Shown here: positions 47,401-56,683 of the stretch, in pieces
Layout of the letters: the number at the start of each line of letters is the position of its first letter
Position numbering within the stretch: the first letter of the stretch is position 1
Assembly (NCBI GenBank): GCA_051294375.1
Contig: CM119265.1
Coordinates: 10,174,684-10,238,683 of the forward strand
Origin: Paraspadella gotoi
Taxonomy: Eukaryota > Chaetognatha
Reading direction: 5' to 3'
DNA: 64,000 nt
Made by a program: the position numbers and the translations under genes
The notes under the pieces: generated by a model
Database searches by the model: none
What the model was told of the DNA's origin: nothing
The model's input: only the letters and a program-made list of their open reading frames with translations

Positions 47401-48389
47401 CTGGATATAAAGTTTCGATGGAATCGTGCGAGTGGAAATGAGTTTAAATGGAAAAAACATAAGTTGCATTTACTAAAATATTTTTACTTATTTTAACCAA
47501 TAAATACTCTATTTAATCATAATTGGATGGATATTTTGAGTTAAAATTTTGTGTGTGAGTAGGAAAGTGTGTGACGAAGCTTTATACAAAGTTTCGGTGG
47601 AAACGTACGAGTGGAAATGAGTTTAAATAAAAAAAATATGAGTCACATTTACTTGAATTTTAATACAAATAAAAATAAAATCGTTAACAACCTATGATTG
47701 GAAAAATTTCCAATTGTAAACCATTGTAACCTTTTTTGTCTTTCTTTTATTTATTTTTTAATTATATATATATTTTTTTCAGGCGCTGCCTTTTCTGAAT
47801 CGTTTAAAAACGAGTTCAGTCTCTCTCAGTCTCTGTCTGTCTCTCTCTGTGTGCGTCTGTCTCTGTACGATCTCTTGCGTGATCGTTCGTTTTTTGAAAA
47901 ATTCTGTTTATTTTTTTCTTTCTAAAAAAAATATATATTTGATCAGGCGCTGCCTTTTCTGAATCGTTTAAAAACGAGTTCAGGCTCTCTCTCTCTCTCT
48001 CCCTCCGTTTCCCTCCGTCTCCCCCCTCTCTCTCTCTCTATCTCTCTCTCTCTCTCTTTTTTTTTACAAAAAAAAAAAAAAATTATTCACTTTTTTTTTC
48101 ACCACCGTCACAAGGCGACGAGTAAACGAGTTCCGGCTCTCTCTCGCTCTCTCTCTCTCTCTCTTCTTTCTCTCTATCTGTCTCTTTCTCTCTCTATCTT
48201 TCTCTCTCTTCTTTCTCTCTTCTTCTCTTTCTCTCTCTCTCTCTCTCTCTATCTCTTTTTTTTTTTTACAAAAATAATTTTTTAGTCACTTTTTTTTCAC
48301 CACCGTCACTAGGCGACAAGTAAACGATTAAACGAGTTCCGGCTCTCTCTCTCTTTTCTCTCTCTCTCTTTCTCTCTCTCTCTCTTCTT

Positions 48390-48420
<31 letters not shown>

Positions 48421-48499
48421 TTTTTTTTACAATTTTTTTTTCACCACCGTCACTAGGCGACGAGTAAACGAGTTCCGGCTTTGCAGCGTCTGTTCAGCT

Positions 48500-48540
<41 letters not shown>

Positions 48541-49067
48541 CGATCGTTCGTTTTTTGAAAAATTCTTATTATTTCTTTCCTTCTAAAAACTTTTATTATC
48601 GCCATTTATTTTTTTTCTCAATACAAAATCCCAGATTTTCGTGGATTCATTTTAGAAAAAGGGAAGAATAACTTATAATGCAGGCAATGTCACATGTACA
48701 TCAACTTGTGTGACAGGTAGGCGATACCTGCTATATATCCGGCAATTGCGCGGATTAATATATATAATATAATATCATAAAATATAAATCATAAAAAATA
48801 TAACTTCAAAATTTCATTCAAGATTAAAATTTTTTAAGATGAGGAAATAAAATTTATTTGAATAAGTAAAAAAAAATATTTGGAAGTAAAAATATCATAG
48901 TCGTTAACTGATTATTGTCAACTATATATTTTGTTAATAGAGGGTTAATACAAAATCCCAAATTTATTTCCGAGATTTTCGTGGATTTTTATTTTTTTCC
49001 TTCTAAAAACTTTTATTAATATTTTATTATTCTCTCTATATTTCTCTCTCAATCAACTCTCTGTCTT

Positions 49068-49098
<31 letters not shown>

Positions 49099-51943
49099 AA
49101 TTAACTCATCGCGTCAATGAATGACTATCATCGCATCAATGAATGACTATCATCGCATCAATGAAATACTATCATCACATCAATGAATGATTATCATCGC
49201 ATCAATGAATGATTATCATCGCATCCATCATTTGGTTATCATCGCATCAATCCTTTGGTTATCATCGCATCAATATTTGGTTATCATCGCATCAATATTT
49301 GGTTATCATCAAAAGCAGGCTCGATCCCTATTGCTTTTAAGATTTTTTATTTATGATTACTAATAAATGTTTTAATTAATTAATTAATTAATTTGAAAAA
49401 TGATACAATTTAAAAAAATTATGCAAGTTGAAAAAAATTATGCGAGTTGAAAAAATTATGCAAGTTGAAAAAATTATGCAAGTTGAAAAAATTATGCAAG
49501 TTGAAAAAATTATGCAAGTTGAAAAAATTATGCAAGTTGAAAAAATTATGCAAGTTGAAAAAATTATGCAAGTTAAAAAAATTATGCAGTTGAAAAATTT
49601 ATGCAAGTTGAAAAAATTATGCAAGTTGAAAAAATTATGCAAGTTGAAAAAATTATGCAAGTTGAAAAAATGATGCAAGTTAAAAAAATGATGCAAATTG
49701 TAAAAATGATGTAAATTGAAAAAATGATGAGTTGAAAAAATTATGTGCGTGGAAAAAATGATGCGAGTTGAAAAAATGATGCGAGTTAAAAAAATGATGC
49801 GAGTTAAAAAAAATATAAAAAAATATTGTGATTTATCATCTGATTAGCAGATTACCGCTTAATTATTGTAGGCAGATCCGACATTGTTTGCTCAAACTTG
49901 TTTATTAATTGGTTTTGATTTGATTTGGCACTGAGTTCATAAAGTTAGACAAAAAAATTGGAAAAAAAAAAAGATTTGTTTTAAAATGAAAGACAATTTT
50001 TAAAGAAACTTTTTCCCGGTCATTGCCAAGACAAATCATAACCAATCAATATAAAATTTGGATATATAAATGATTTAAGATTTTACTACAGAAAAAATCT
50101 TCAAGTTTGCAAATGACAATTTTTTTTAGCGGCGGGCTGTCGTGTGTCACCTTGTAAGACAAGGGAACATTCAAAGAAAACTTTATCTGCACCCACTAGA
50201 TCTTCACTTGCACCTGCTTTTCAACAAAATAGCAATTGTTATATTTTAAATTTTTATTGTCTTAATCTTTTTTTTGAATAATTTTGAATAAATATTTTTT
50301 TCNNNNNNNNNNNNNNNNNNNNNNNNNACTTGTTTATTAATTGGTTTTGATTTGATTTGGCACTGAGTTCATAAAGTTAGACAAAAAAATTGGAAAAAAA
50401 AAAGATTTGTTTTAAAATGAAAGACAATTTTTAAAGAAACTTTTTCCCGGTCATTGCCAAGACAAATCATAACCAATCAATATAAAATTTGGATATATAA
50501 ATGATTTAAGATTTTACTACAGAAAAAATCTTCAAGTTTGCAAATGACAATTTTTTTTAGCGGCGGGCTGTCGTGTGTCACCTTGTAAGACAAGGGAACA
50601 TTCAAAGAAAACTTTATCTGCACCCACTAGATCTTCACTTGCACCTGCTTTTCAACAAAATAGCAATTGTTATATTTTAAATTTTTATTGTCTTAATCTT
50701 TTTTTGAATAATTTTGAATAAATATTTTTTTCTTATTCTGTTTTATTTTTTTCTATTTTTTATTTTATGTTTGATCAAAGAATTTTAATCATATATCATA
50801 TATCAAAATAAAAATAATATTGATTTATAAAATATTTTTGTAAGTACCAAAATGTTAACCCGCCTGTAACATGGTGTTACAGCCTGATCCGAAGCTCAGG
50901 GACTGCTTATATTGAACGGTTCTGTCACTAACCATAACAATAATTACTGTCTCTTCAATAATTTTTTTTATTACATAAATGTTCATTAGTATAATGTTGT
51001 TCGTTCCTCACTTTTAGAATTTTAATTAAAGTTAAATTTAGAAATTTTACTCCGCCTTATTGGTCAGGTGATTGAATCTTCCTCTTAAAGAAAAATAATC
51101 AAAAGAAGTTACAGTAACAACAACAACAACGACGCTCACAACTCTGTTGGCGTTCGTGCTTTCGATATTATCCTCCACTTTCGCTTGGTCATATCCGTCG
51201 GGGTTTAGCGACGGCGCCATGTGGATAAGCGCCGAGTCCAAGAGCGTTTTCACCCAAGTCACATTTTCTGAGAGGGAAAATGGTGAGACAGATAGAGAAT
51301 AAGGCGTAGTGAAAGTTACATACGAAAATTCTAAAAGTTAATTATGAACAACATACCATCAGTGAACATTAATTTGTAAAAAAATTTATTTTATGTTTTT
51401 TTAATTTATATATAGTACTATCCTTATAAAATCGATTTGTATTCCTCGTCAAAAGTTGATAAAAGAAAATATAAATCATTTTTAAAAATTCTTTCATTAA
51501 GTAGGTTAAAAATTAAAAAAACTATATTTAATATATAAAAAGTTAATTTCCAGCTTAAAATATAGCTTTTTCTAATTTTTGACCCACTTAATGAAGGATT
51601 TTTTTAAAAAGAGTTATATTTCTTTTTATCAACTTTTTATGACGAATCCAAATCTGCCAAAAAATCTTAGAAAAAACTGTTTGGAAATTTTAATATTTAT
51701 TGGTTTAGTACTAGTATAAATATGGCCTACTACATAAATTGTAAAATCTATTATAAATTTTTTTATTATATAAATGTTTATTAGTATAATGTTGTTCGTT
51801 CCTCACTTTTAGAATTTTAATTAAAGTTAAATTTAGGAATTTTACTACGCCTTAATAGAGAAGGAGACGGGGGAGAGAAAGAGTGAGAGAAGGAAGAGAG
51901 ATGAATAGTATTGAAGAATGGGCATCGGGCGATATTGTACCAG

Positions 51944-51975
<32 letters not shown>

Positions 51976-52789
51976 AAATTGTGCCAATGAACGACACTTA
52001 TCTATTTATAATTTCGATATTTCCACCTCTCGTCTGAACTTAATAAACAAATAACCCAAAAAATTGAATGAATTGGTTGTACTGTAGTCGGGCTAGGTTA
52101 GGTTAGGTTAGGTTCTCCCCGCCTATAAGCATGACACCTTCAGTCGTGACCCGGTGGCTCATTGAGTAAAGCCATCAGCTCATGACCCTGCGGGAAGCGT
52201 GAGGACGGCCGTAAGCTGCCTTGGGGGCGTGGAAAACCCTCAAGCGTGGTTTCAAGCCCAGGACCCGCTCTATGGCTGCTAGAGAGTGTTAAAGAAGTTG
52301 CGGATAGCACTCTTCTGGCCCACTGAGCGCCACAGTACCAATTTCAAATTTTTTTTTTTTTTTTTGTTAGATTGTAAAATTATACAATTTTGTTTTCAAT
52401 TAATTGTACTGTTTAAACTATGAGTTATGTATAATAATGATTATGTATAATTAAAATATAACGTATAATATAGATATAATATATAAATAACATATAACCC
52501 TCTTCGAACCGTAATTATGCAAGAGAAATTTAGCGAAGCGAATAACGATCTCCCGACCCACGACTATATTTCCGTCCAGATTTGCCACGAGGCGAAAATT
52601 CGGTCGGAGCTTCACTTGTTTTTTTGGCGACTTCCCCACCGCCAGTACGTAGAGGTCCGTACCACTGGGAGAATGAGACGAACGCAGGGATCGAGTACCT
52701 TCCCAGTCTACATATTTTATTTTTGTGATAGGGATAAAAGTGTGTGTGTGTACGAGCGAGCGAGAGAGAGAGAGAGAGCGAGAGAGAGC

Positions 52790-52835
<46 letters not shown>

Positions 52836-55220
52836 CACGGGACGGGACGGAACGGAACGGGACGGGACCATGACCAAAGGATGGACAGACATACAAAGAT
52901 ACAGGGAAAGAAATAAATAATTCAGATGAATAATTCCTAATTTCAGCTTATTTAATATTCATATGTACTAGAACCAAATTCCTAAACTCGATCCCAAACC
53001 TTTTTTCATAATGTTTTTATATTTTTGGATAGAGAATGACTGGAATAATGTAAATCTTAAGTTACGTCTAAATTGGCCCATGGGTTTAAAAGAAATCGAT
53101 CAAAAACAACCAAAATTCCTCTCCCTTTTTTCAACATTTTCCCCTTTTAAGATTTTCAACTTTAGTTCCGCTAGTTAATTTTTTTTCCTTAAACGAACAA
53201 AAGGAATCCATAACTTTCTATTATTTGATAATTTCTGGGTAAAAAATATAATGAATTACTATTAACATTGGGATATTATGAAAGTATAATGTCTTGTGAA
53301 GCCTGTGAGAGTTAAATAATTAAAAATTTCGCCTATTTTATTATTGAAAAATGACAGTAAAGTGAAGAAGTTGAATGTCTTCCGGCTCATTTCAGTAAAC
53401 ATCCCTGTTCTCTAGCATAAAATATTGTTTACTTTTTGCTGGTGGAAAAGAAAGATAAATACTTAGGCTGTGATGGGGTGAATAATATTTTGTAGAAATT
53501 TTGTAAGCATGCTTGTAATATCAGTCGAGCAAATATTTAAGTTAAATAAAAATTATATTTTCTTTATCCAAAAAAGTTTGACTCGAGTACAATTTAGCCT
53601 TTTTTTCTTCAGAATCACTAAAAAGAATTTAATTTTCATTTATTTTTATTGGGTTTCATTAGTTTTTAAATTCATTATAATTTTGACTTAGTTTGACACT
53701 CACCCTGTAAAGAGGTTTCAGCAAAAATAATTCTAATATTGTAACTTGTATGTGCCCAATGATTATGGCTTCATTTTGTACTATTGCCATCCCTTTATCT
53801 TTGTTCTTCAAAAGATATCAGGAAAAATCAGTTTTTTCTCTCAACCTTCCTTTTAATTTCTTATTAAATAAAATTTCATGTTGTCAAACCAGACCAATGG
53901 ACTTTACCACATTGGTTTACTATGAAGAGTTTGGTAAATAATGAAAAGAAAAATTTGGCAAGCTCTTGAGACAAGAGGCTTTCTAAATCTCATAATTCGA
54001 AGTAATATTTATAATGTTAACATACCCTAGCCCCGTTTACAGTTTTTGAAAAGCAAAATTTCCCGTTCATTTCTATAGTAAAAAACAAGGTTGAAAATTC
54101 TCTGGAGATGACTAGTGCATTTCCCTGGCTTGTTTGATATTAAATCCTTTATCAAATGCCATAAGACGAATTTGGCTAGCTCTTAAGATATAACGCTATC
54201 GGAATCGTGTGTTTTTACAACTGTTTATTACCCGAATTTCCGGCAATCTCGTTTGCAATTTGGGTAGTCAGATTTTAACGGAAATCTCTATTAGAAAAAT
54301 GTTGAATTTTTTTTTAAGCGAGATTCTCGTCTATATGTACATTTTCTCTCGCTGAGAGTAACCGCAAAGCGACAATGTAACCCGGTTCCCTGATTATTTA
54401 TCGACATTTCCATGGCGCATTACTCGACGCTTTTCCCGAAGCTGTAGGCGAAGGCTTTGTCAGGGTATGTGGCCGCCAAGTTGTCGAACAACATTTTTAT
54501 TTCTTTGTTGCTGTAATAAGCACTCTTGCCACTCATAAGCTTTTCGGCAGCTCTCGCTCGCATCCCGGTTCGCTCAAACGCGGCGTCGAGATCCCGAACT
54601 ATAGGATCGCTATTAGTGGAACCATTTTGGTTCGTAGAGTAAGTGAGTTCGACGTCTTTCGACCAAAAAGGTGAGTAAGCAGCCTGAAAAGGAGCGTCGA
54701 TTTTTGCCGAGAACCCAAGGCTCGTGGGGCCAATAGAAACATTGGTCTCGCGAGAGAAATCCATCAAAGAATTTACAACATTTCCAGTTTGTAAGGAATG
54801 AGAGAAATCTAGTTCTGAGACGATGACAGATTTGGAATCGAAGCTAACATCCGCAGTCTCCACAGGAGCACCGATCTTTGCAGGGAGAAGCGAGGAGTTC
54901 GTGGGGTCATTAATGGCAGCTCGCTTAGGCAAGCCGTTCGATTCTCGTTCAACTTCAAGATCAACGGTTGGCGCAAAAATCCCCATTTCTGGAGATAGAT
55001 GTTTTAGGTCGAATTTTTTATTATGATAGAGTTTCTGTTCTTTATCCGTCATTCGCTCGCGAGAGGGAACGACGGCTTTGTCCGCTAAAGAGGCCATCGT
55101 GTCGACGAGGTCTTTGTCGTCTTTGTCGGCTTCGTCAGCGTCCGTTGCAGCGACACCCAGTGCGTCTATCACAGCGACGACGACAACGACAACCAAGGCG
55201 TATTTCGATGCAAACGGCAT
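32189..55220 (-). CDS. CP2: M14 carboxypeptidase-like pseudo-enzyme with a long N-terminal extension (8 exons, complete)
   Basis: Exons: 55220-54424, 52664-52510, 51267-51140, 43741-43576, 40800-40649, 36581-36381, 33320-33119, 32403-32189. Phases fit, giving 2016 nt and 671 aa. Exons 2 (155 nt) and 4 (166 nt) match CP1 exactly in length. The signal peptide is rich in Val (ALVVVVVVAVIDALGVAA). Residues about 30-235 form an extension with no domain I know. The M14-like domain follows (GKSV, VVGREIVIRF, LNPDGYD, PETKA), then a transthyretin-like domain with GEYWRLLLPG, and a tail with the hydrophobic stretch LVVGVIGVVVSGAISGV. Every zinc ligand position is changed: HGNE is DGNI (D296, I299) and H196 is Ser401. 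R127 is Ser354, R145 Thr364, Y248 Met459 and E270 Gly481. The gene spans 23 kb because its introns are full of repeats. Exon 2 uses the uncommon donor GTTCGA, as CP1 exon 1 uses GTTCGC. Confidence 0.85.
32560..33045 (+). mobile_element. SINE copy split by a solo LTR
   Basis: The SINE head (TAGTCGGGCATTGCATTGC ... CATGACAC) stops at 32604 and resumes at 32845 (ACCCGCTGGCTCTTCGAC...) on the far side of a reversed LTR. A (TAC)n run (32938-32973) lies inside the right part, followed by the usual SINE body (GCGTGAGG...). Confidence 0.6.
32605..32844 (-). mobile_element. Solo LTR of the TRIM-like element, inserted in a SINE
   Basis: 240-bp LTR in reverse orientation. Its outer ends are TGAAGAGTCAG and GTCCACCATA. 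The flanks ACAC and ACTC would be a diverged 4-bp duplication. Confidence 0.75.
33593..34863. mobile_element. Mariner-end-bearing non-autonomous element
   Basis: Ends in the same about 25-bp inverted repeats as the mariner at 43972-45253 (CAGGGTAGTGAAT...) and is flanked by TA on both sides. The inside holds no transposase. It contains a reversed piece of the long composite dispersed repeat (about 33680-34260) and unrelated AT-rich DNA. It lies in CP2 intron 6. Confidence 0.75.
34955..36295 (+). mobile_element. Dispersed repeat 'G', copy 1, interrupted by a TRIM-like element
   Basis: Same sequence as 42727-43432 and 56684-57895, from CGTTCTTAGAGATC to CGTCAGAGCTTAGTCCTA. The TRIM-like element 35511-36163 sits within GGTTAATATTTTC of this repeat. 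No coding capacity is seen. Confidence 0.75.
35511..36163 (+). mobile_element. TRIM-like miniature LTR retrotransposon, copy A
   Basis: LTRs at 35511-35745 and 35930-36163 (about 235 bp, TATGG...TTCA) flank a 184-bp interior. The flanking 4-bp duplication is ATAT (35507-35510 and 36164-36167). After the 5' LTR comes a primer-binding-site-like GTGAGCCCGACTTCCG, here with a damaged first TGG, and a polypurine tract GGGAGGGGGG precedes the 3' LTR. The interior holds two copies of a short CAGGCGACATGCCT repeat and has no gag/pol. Confidence 0.87.
36840..37590 (+). mobile_element. Copy of the long composite dispersed repeat
   Basis: Holds the typical order: CT runs, CGACTCTATAATTCACTTTG, runs of GTCCGTCCG, GAGTGGAAATGAGTTTAAAT, TTAATTAATTAA stretch, a short ATGATGCAAGTTG array (37388-37480) and the end GGCAGATCCGACATTGTTTG. 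Confidence 0.65.
38030..40500 (+). mobile_element. Copies of the long composite dispersed repeat, with a nested element
   Basis: Two consecutive copies share CAGCTCTGCAGCGG, CT runs, a 21-bp ATCGCATCAATGAATGACTATC array (38465-38635), GATCCCGACTCTATAAT, GAGTGGAAATGAGTTTAAAT, TTAATTAATCAATC stretches, GTCGTCGTC and the end CCGACATTGTTTGCTC. The fold-back element 39127-39712 is inserted in the first. Confidence 0.6.
39127..39712. mobile_element. Fold-back element 'F', copy 1
   Basis: Ends are imperfect inverted repeats starting AGCGTAGTGAAAG and ending TTTTACTACGCT, with arms of about 65 bp and inner sequence that also folds back (AGCTATATTTTAAGC-type arms). GTGGTTAGT occurs next to both ends as a possible target duplication. 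Confidence 0.6.
41227..42415. mobile_element. Fold-back element 'D', long copy
   Basis: Outer ends match in inverted orientation (GTAGCCCAACTCAATGGGGC against ACCCCATTGACAAAGTTTGG...GGCTAC). Inner pairs such as CACAAAGTATAATTTTTT (near 41463) and ATTATACTTTGTGTAGA (near 42145) also invert. No transposase. Confidence 0.6.
42727..43432 (+). mobile_element. Dispersed repeat 'G', copy 2 (uninterrupted)
   Basis: From GACGTCGTTCTTAGAGATCG to CGTCAGAGCTTAGTCCTA. The best reference for the family in this window because it carries no insertion. It lies just downstream (in CP2 transcript terms) of exon 4. Confidence 0.75.
43972..45253 (-). mobile_element. Mariner-type DNA transposon, degenerate
   Basis: 1282 bp bounded by inverted repeats of about 25 bp with one mismatch (CAGG(A/G)TAGTGAATCAAAACT) and by TA dinucleotides (43970-43971, 45254-45255). 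It carries one broken transposase gene on the minus strand and sits in CP2 intron 3, close to exon 4. Confidence 0.92.
44095..45113 (-). pseudogene. Broken mariner/Tc1-superfamily transposase
   Basis: Starts at ATG 45113 (MDPESQQSK). An in-frame TGA follows after 11 codons, then a long open stretch (45077-44292) contains the N-terminal helix-turn-helix region (SICEVVGVSLATIYNIWKAA) and the first catalytic Asp in FSDEKIFTVD. Near 44410 the frame shifts by one; the second Asp (QDGAPCHTS) and third (SPDLNPLDY) are in the new frame, which has two more TGA codons, both where Trp is expected. Counted across the break, 37 residues separate the second and third Asp, suggesting a DD37D (maT-like) family. 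The copy cannot make an active enzyme. Confidence 0.85.
45283..45455. mobile_element. Small hairpin element, copy 1
   Basis: About 170 bp with near-perfect inverted arms of about 65-70 bp (ATCAAGTATTTTTTATTTGAA against the mirror ending ATACTTGAAT), immediately next to the mariner. A related copy lies at 46147-46320. Confidence 0.7.
45640..45960 (+). repeat. Composite-repeat piece with 21-bp ATCAATGAATGA array
   Basis: Begins with CAGGCGTTGC...GAGTTCAGCTCTGCAGCGG as in the composite repeat, then about 9 degenerate copies of the ATCAATGAATGACTATC unit (45735-45960). Confidence 0.65.
46147..46320. mobile_element. Small hairpin element, copy 2
   Basis: Same design as 45283-45455 (TTCAAGTATTTTTTG ... 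ATACTTGAATCAA), diverged in the loop. Confidence 0.65.
46590..46960. other. GC-rich block of unknown origin in CP2 intron 3
   Basis: About 370 bp of mixed-composition, GC-richer sequence in an otherwise AT-rich intron. It has open stretches on the plus strand but no splice sites in phase with CP2 and no recognised domain. It does not match any other repeat in the window. Confidence 0.4.
47980..48540 (+). repeat. Compound CT-rich minisatellite
   Basis: Four CT-rich blocks separated by a conserved spacer (CACCACCGTCAC...AGGCGACGAGTAAACGAGTTCCGG), each preceded by a T run, with period between about 110 and 190 bp. Confidence 0.85.
49388..49810 (+). repeat. 18-bp minisatellite (GAAAAAATTATGCAAGTT)
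   Basis: About 20 copies, several nearly perfect, open on both strands because the unit is a multiple of three. A smaller array of the same unit is at 37388-37480. Confidence 0.95.
49896..50733 (+). repeat. Near-identical 400-bp direct duplication around a 25-N gap
   Basis: 49896-50302 and 50328-50733 are the same sequence apart from homopolymer lengths, and they abut the N run 50303-50327 on both sides. This is the pattern left by two contig ends that overlap but were not merged. Confidence 0.9.
50303..50327. other. Assembly gap (25 N)
   Basis: Short fixed-size-looking N run in CP2 intron 3. Confidence 0.99.
50855..50957 (+). mobile_element. Partial LTR (3' part) of the TRIM-like element
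   Basis: Begins TAACCCGCCTGTAACATGG and ends TACTGTCTCTTCA, matching the last about 105 bp of the full LTRs. The 5' part is absent. Confidence 0.75.
50965..51057. mobile_element. Fold-back element 'F', right-end fragment
   Basis: Matches the right end of copies 1 and 2 (AATGTTGTTCGTTCCTCAC ... TTTTACTCCGCC). It ends about 85 bp from CP2 exon 3. Confidence 0.6.
51302..51851. mobile_element. Fold-back element 'F', copy 2
   Basis: Ends GGCGTAGTGAAAG and TTTTACTACGCC. It starts about 35 bp upstream of CP2 exon 3 (minus strand), so the exon is bracketed by pieces of the same family. Confidence 0.65.
52084..52330 (+). mobile_element. tRNA-derived SINE copy with TTAGG insertion
   Basis: SINE in plus orientation (GTGACCCGGTGGCTCATTG, CATCAGCTCATGACC, GGAAGCGTGAGGACGGCCG). 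The stretch holding the B box is deleted. At its head GTCGGGC is followed by four TTAGG units (52095-52115). Confidence 0.75.
52755..52830 (+). repeat. (GA)n microsatellite near CP2 exon 2
   Basis: On the transcribed strand it is a CT run about 90 nt upstream of the exon 2 acceptor, inside CP2 intron 1. Confidence 0.95.
52930..54400. other. CP2 intron 1, no further element recognised
   Basis: AT-rich intron sequence between exons 1 and 2. No repeat shared with the rest of the window and no exon-like block was seen. Confidence 0.45.
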
Positions 55221-56680
55221 CAGCGACGAATAAAATTGTTACTGTAGTTTTTATATTTGTATTTATTTGTATTTATATGAAAACAAAAGGAAAAATTAAA
55301 GAAAGCTTATTGTTTTTCGCTAAAATGTGTTTTTAACATCAATTTTTCGAAGCGAGAGAAAAAAAGGAATTCTCGTAAACTGTTAAAGTTTAAAGCTTAA
55401 TGTTTAATTTTTCATGGCGCGTTTATTTTGCAATGTTTTGCTTCGTACAAATTTCAACTTATGAAAATTATGAATACGTTGCAAATAGCAGAATATTATG
55501 ATCATGTCTCAAATGCTAATATTTTTTTAAAAATCCTTTGTTAGTCCCCAATTATCTAGCGAAACCTGAACTACACGAATTTCAAATGTGAGTGGCGTGA
55601 AAAGATCAAATTATTAATTACAGCGACTTCAAATTTTGCACTCTTGTAAAAAAATTCCGGACTTTTTTTATTTTTCAACTCCCAACAGTCTAGCTTTCTT
55701 AATTTCTTAATTACATGATCATAAATTTAATGGTATGGCAACATCTGGGTTTTGAGGGCTTCCGTCCATCAGTGATGTCTCCTGTCACTGGCGCGGTTAC
55801 CCTAGGACTGTCTCGCTTTGCCAACCCAGAGGAAAGTCGATATCATCAGGGCCCTGGTAGTGTATCACTTCTCATTATGGACACCACATTTGTTTTTTCA
55901 TGGCGCATCTTTACCTGACACAGAAAACTTTTTGGCCTCGCTTGTAAAGTTACTGGAGACTCAAAATCAATGTCAAATCTATTTTTGATTGAATTGGGCG
56001 CAAAAGGATACTGACTAGGGTGGAGTGATGAAAAGATTGAGCGATGGAACAATGTTTTTTTGCTGCCTTTGTATATGTAATAAAAAATAATGAATATATT
56101 TTTCCAAAAAAATTTGCATAATAGTATCATTAATTGAATTTTCGTTATAAAATCATAAAATTTTTCAATTATATTTTTAAAAATTTTAATAACAGTTTCG
56201 GATTCCAAAAAAATTTTAATAACAGTTTCGGATTCGCCGGAAAAAACTGAAAAACTTTTGTAAAATATGTTATATGATATTTTTAGGTTAAAGCTGCGAA
56301 AAATGACCAAAACGTTTCATCATATAGTTTTTACTACAAAGCGTGAAAAATTGAAGAATTTGACCTTTTTTTGAATTTTTGATGCTGAAGACATTAAAAT
56401 TTTTAAAAACATATTTTATATTTTTGATCTAACTTTTTATTAAAAATCTGAATCTTTAATAAAAATTTTTAAAAAATTATTTTGAAAATTTATGATTTTA
56501 TAAGGATATTACTATAAATATATTGTAATTAATGATACTGTTCCCCAAACAATATAAGCAAAATATTTTTTGTACTCCTTAATCATACTATCTCACGTCT
56601 AAATATCCATGTTTGTTCACTCAAATAAAATTTATGTTCCCCAATGCTCCACTCTAATACTGACACCTTATCTCTTATTA
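55221..56680. other. Upstream region of CP2
   Basis: AT-rich intergenic DNA between the CP2 start codon and a dispersed repeat. A CAT...GGCGC(A/G) patch recurs at 54412, 55415 and 55902. No promoter motif could be assigned. Confidence 0.4.
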
Positions 56681-56683
56681 GAG

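Larger units (their letters stand above)
46990..49920 (+). mobile_element. Long composite dispersed repeat, multiple overlapping copies
   Basis: Contains GATCTGCTTATCAGCAGATC, several GAGTGGAAATGAGTTTAAAT blocks (47120, 47430, 47610), GCTGCCTTTTCTGAATCG blocks (47780, 47950), a CT-rich array (47980-48540), the 21-bp ATCGCATCAATGAATGA array (49105-49310), the 18-bp array (49388-49810) and the end GCAGATCCGACATTGTTTG (49872). Confidence 0.65.

Noticed and set aside
36902-48540. Direct-repeat arrays considered as CRISPR-like
   Set aside because: Units are contiguous or microsatellite-rich with no unique spacers, and the genome is eukaryotic.
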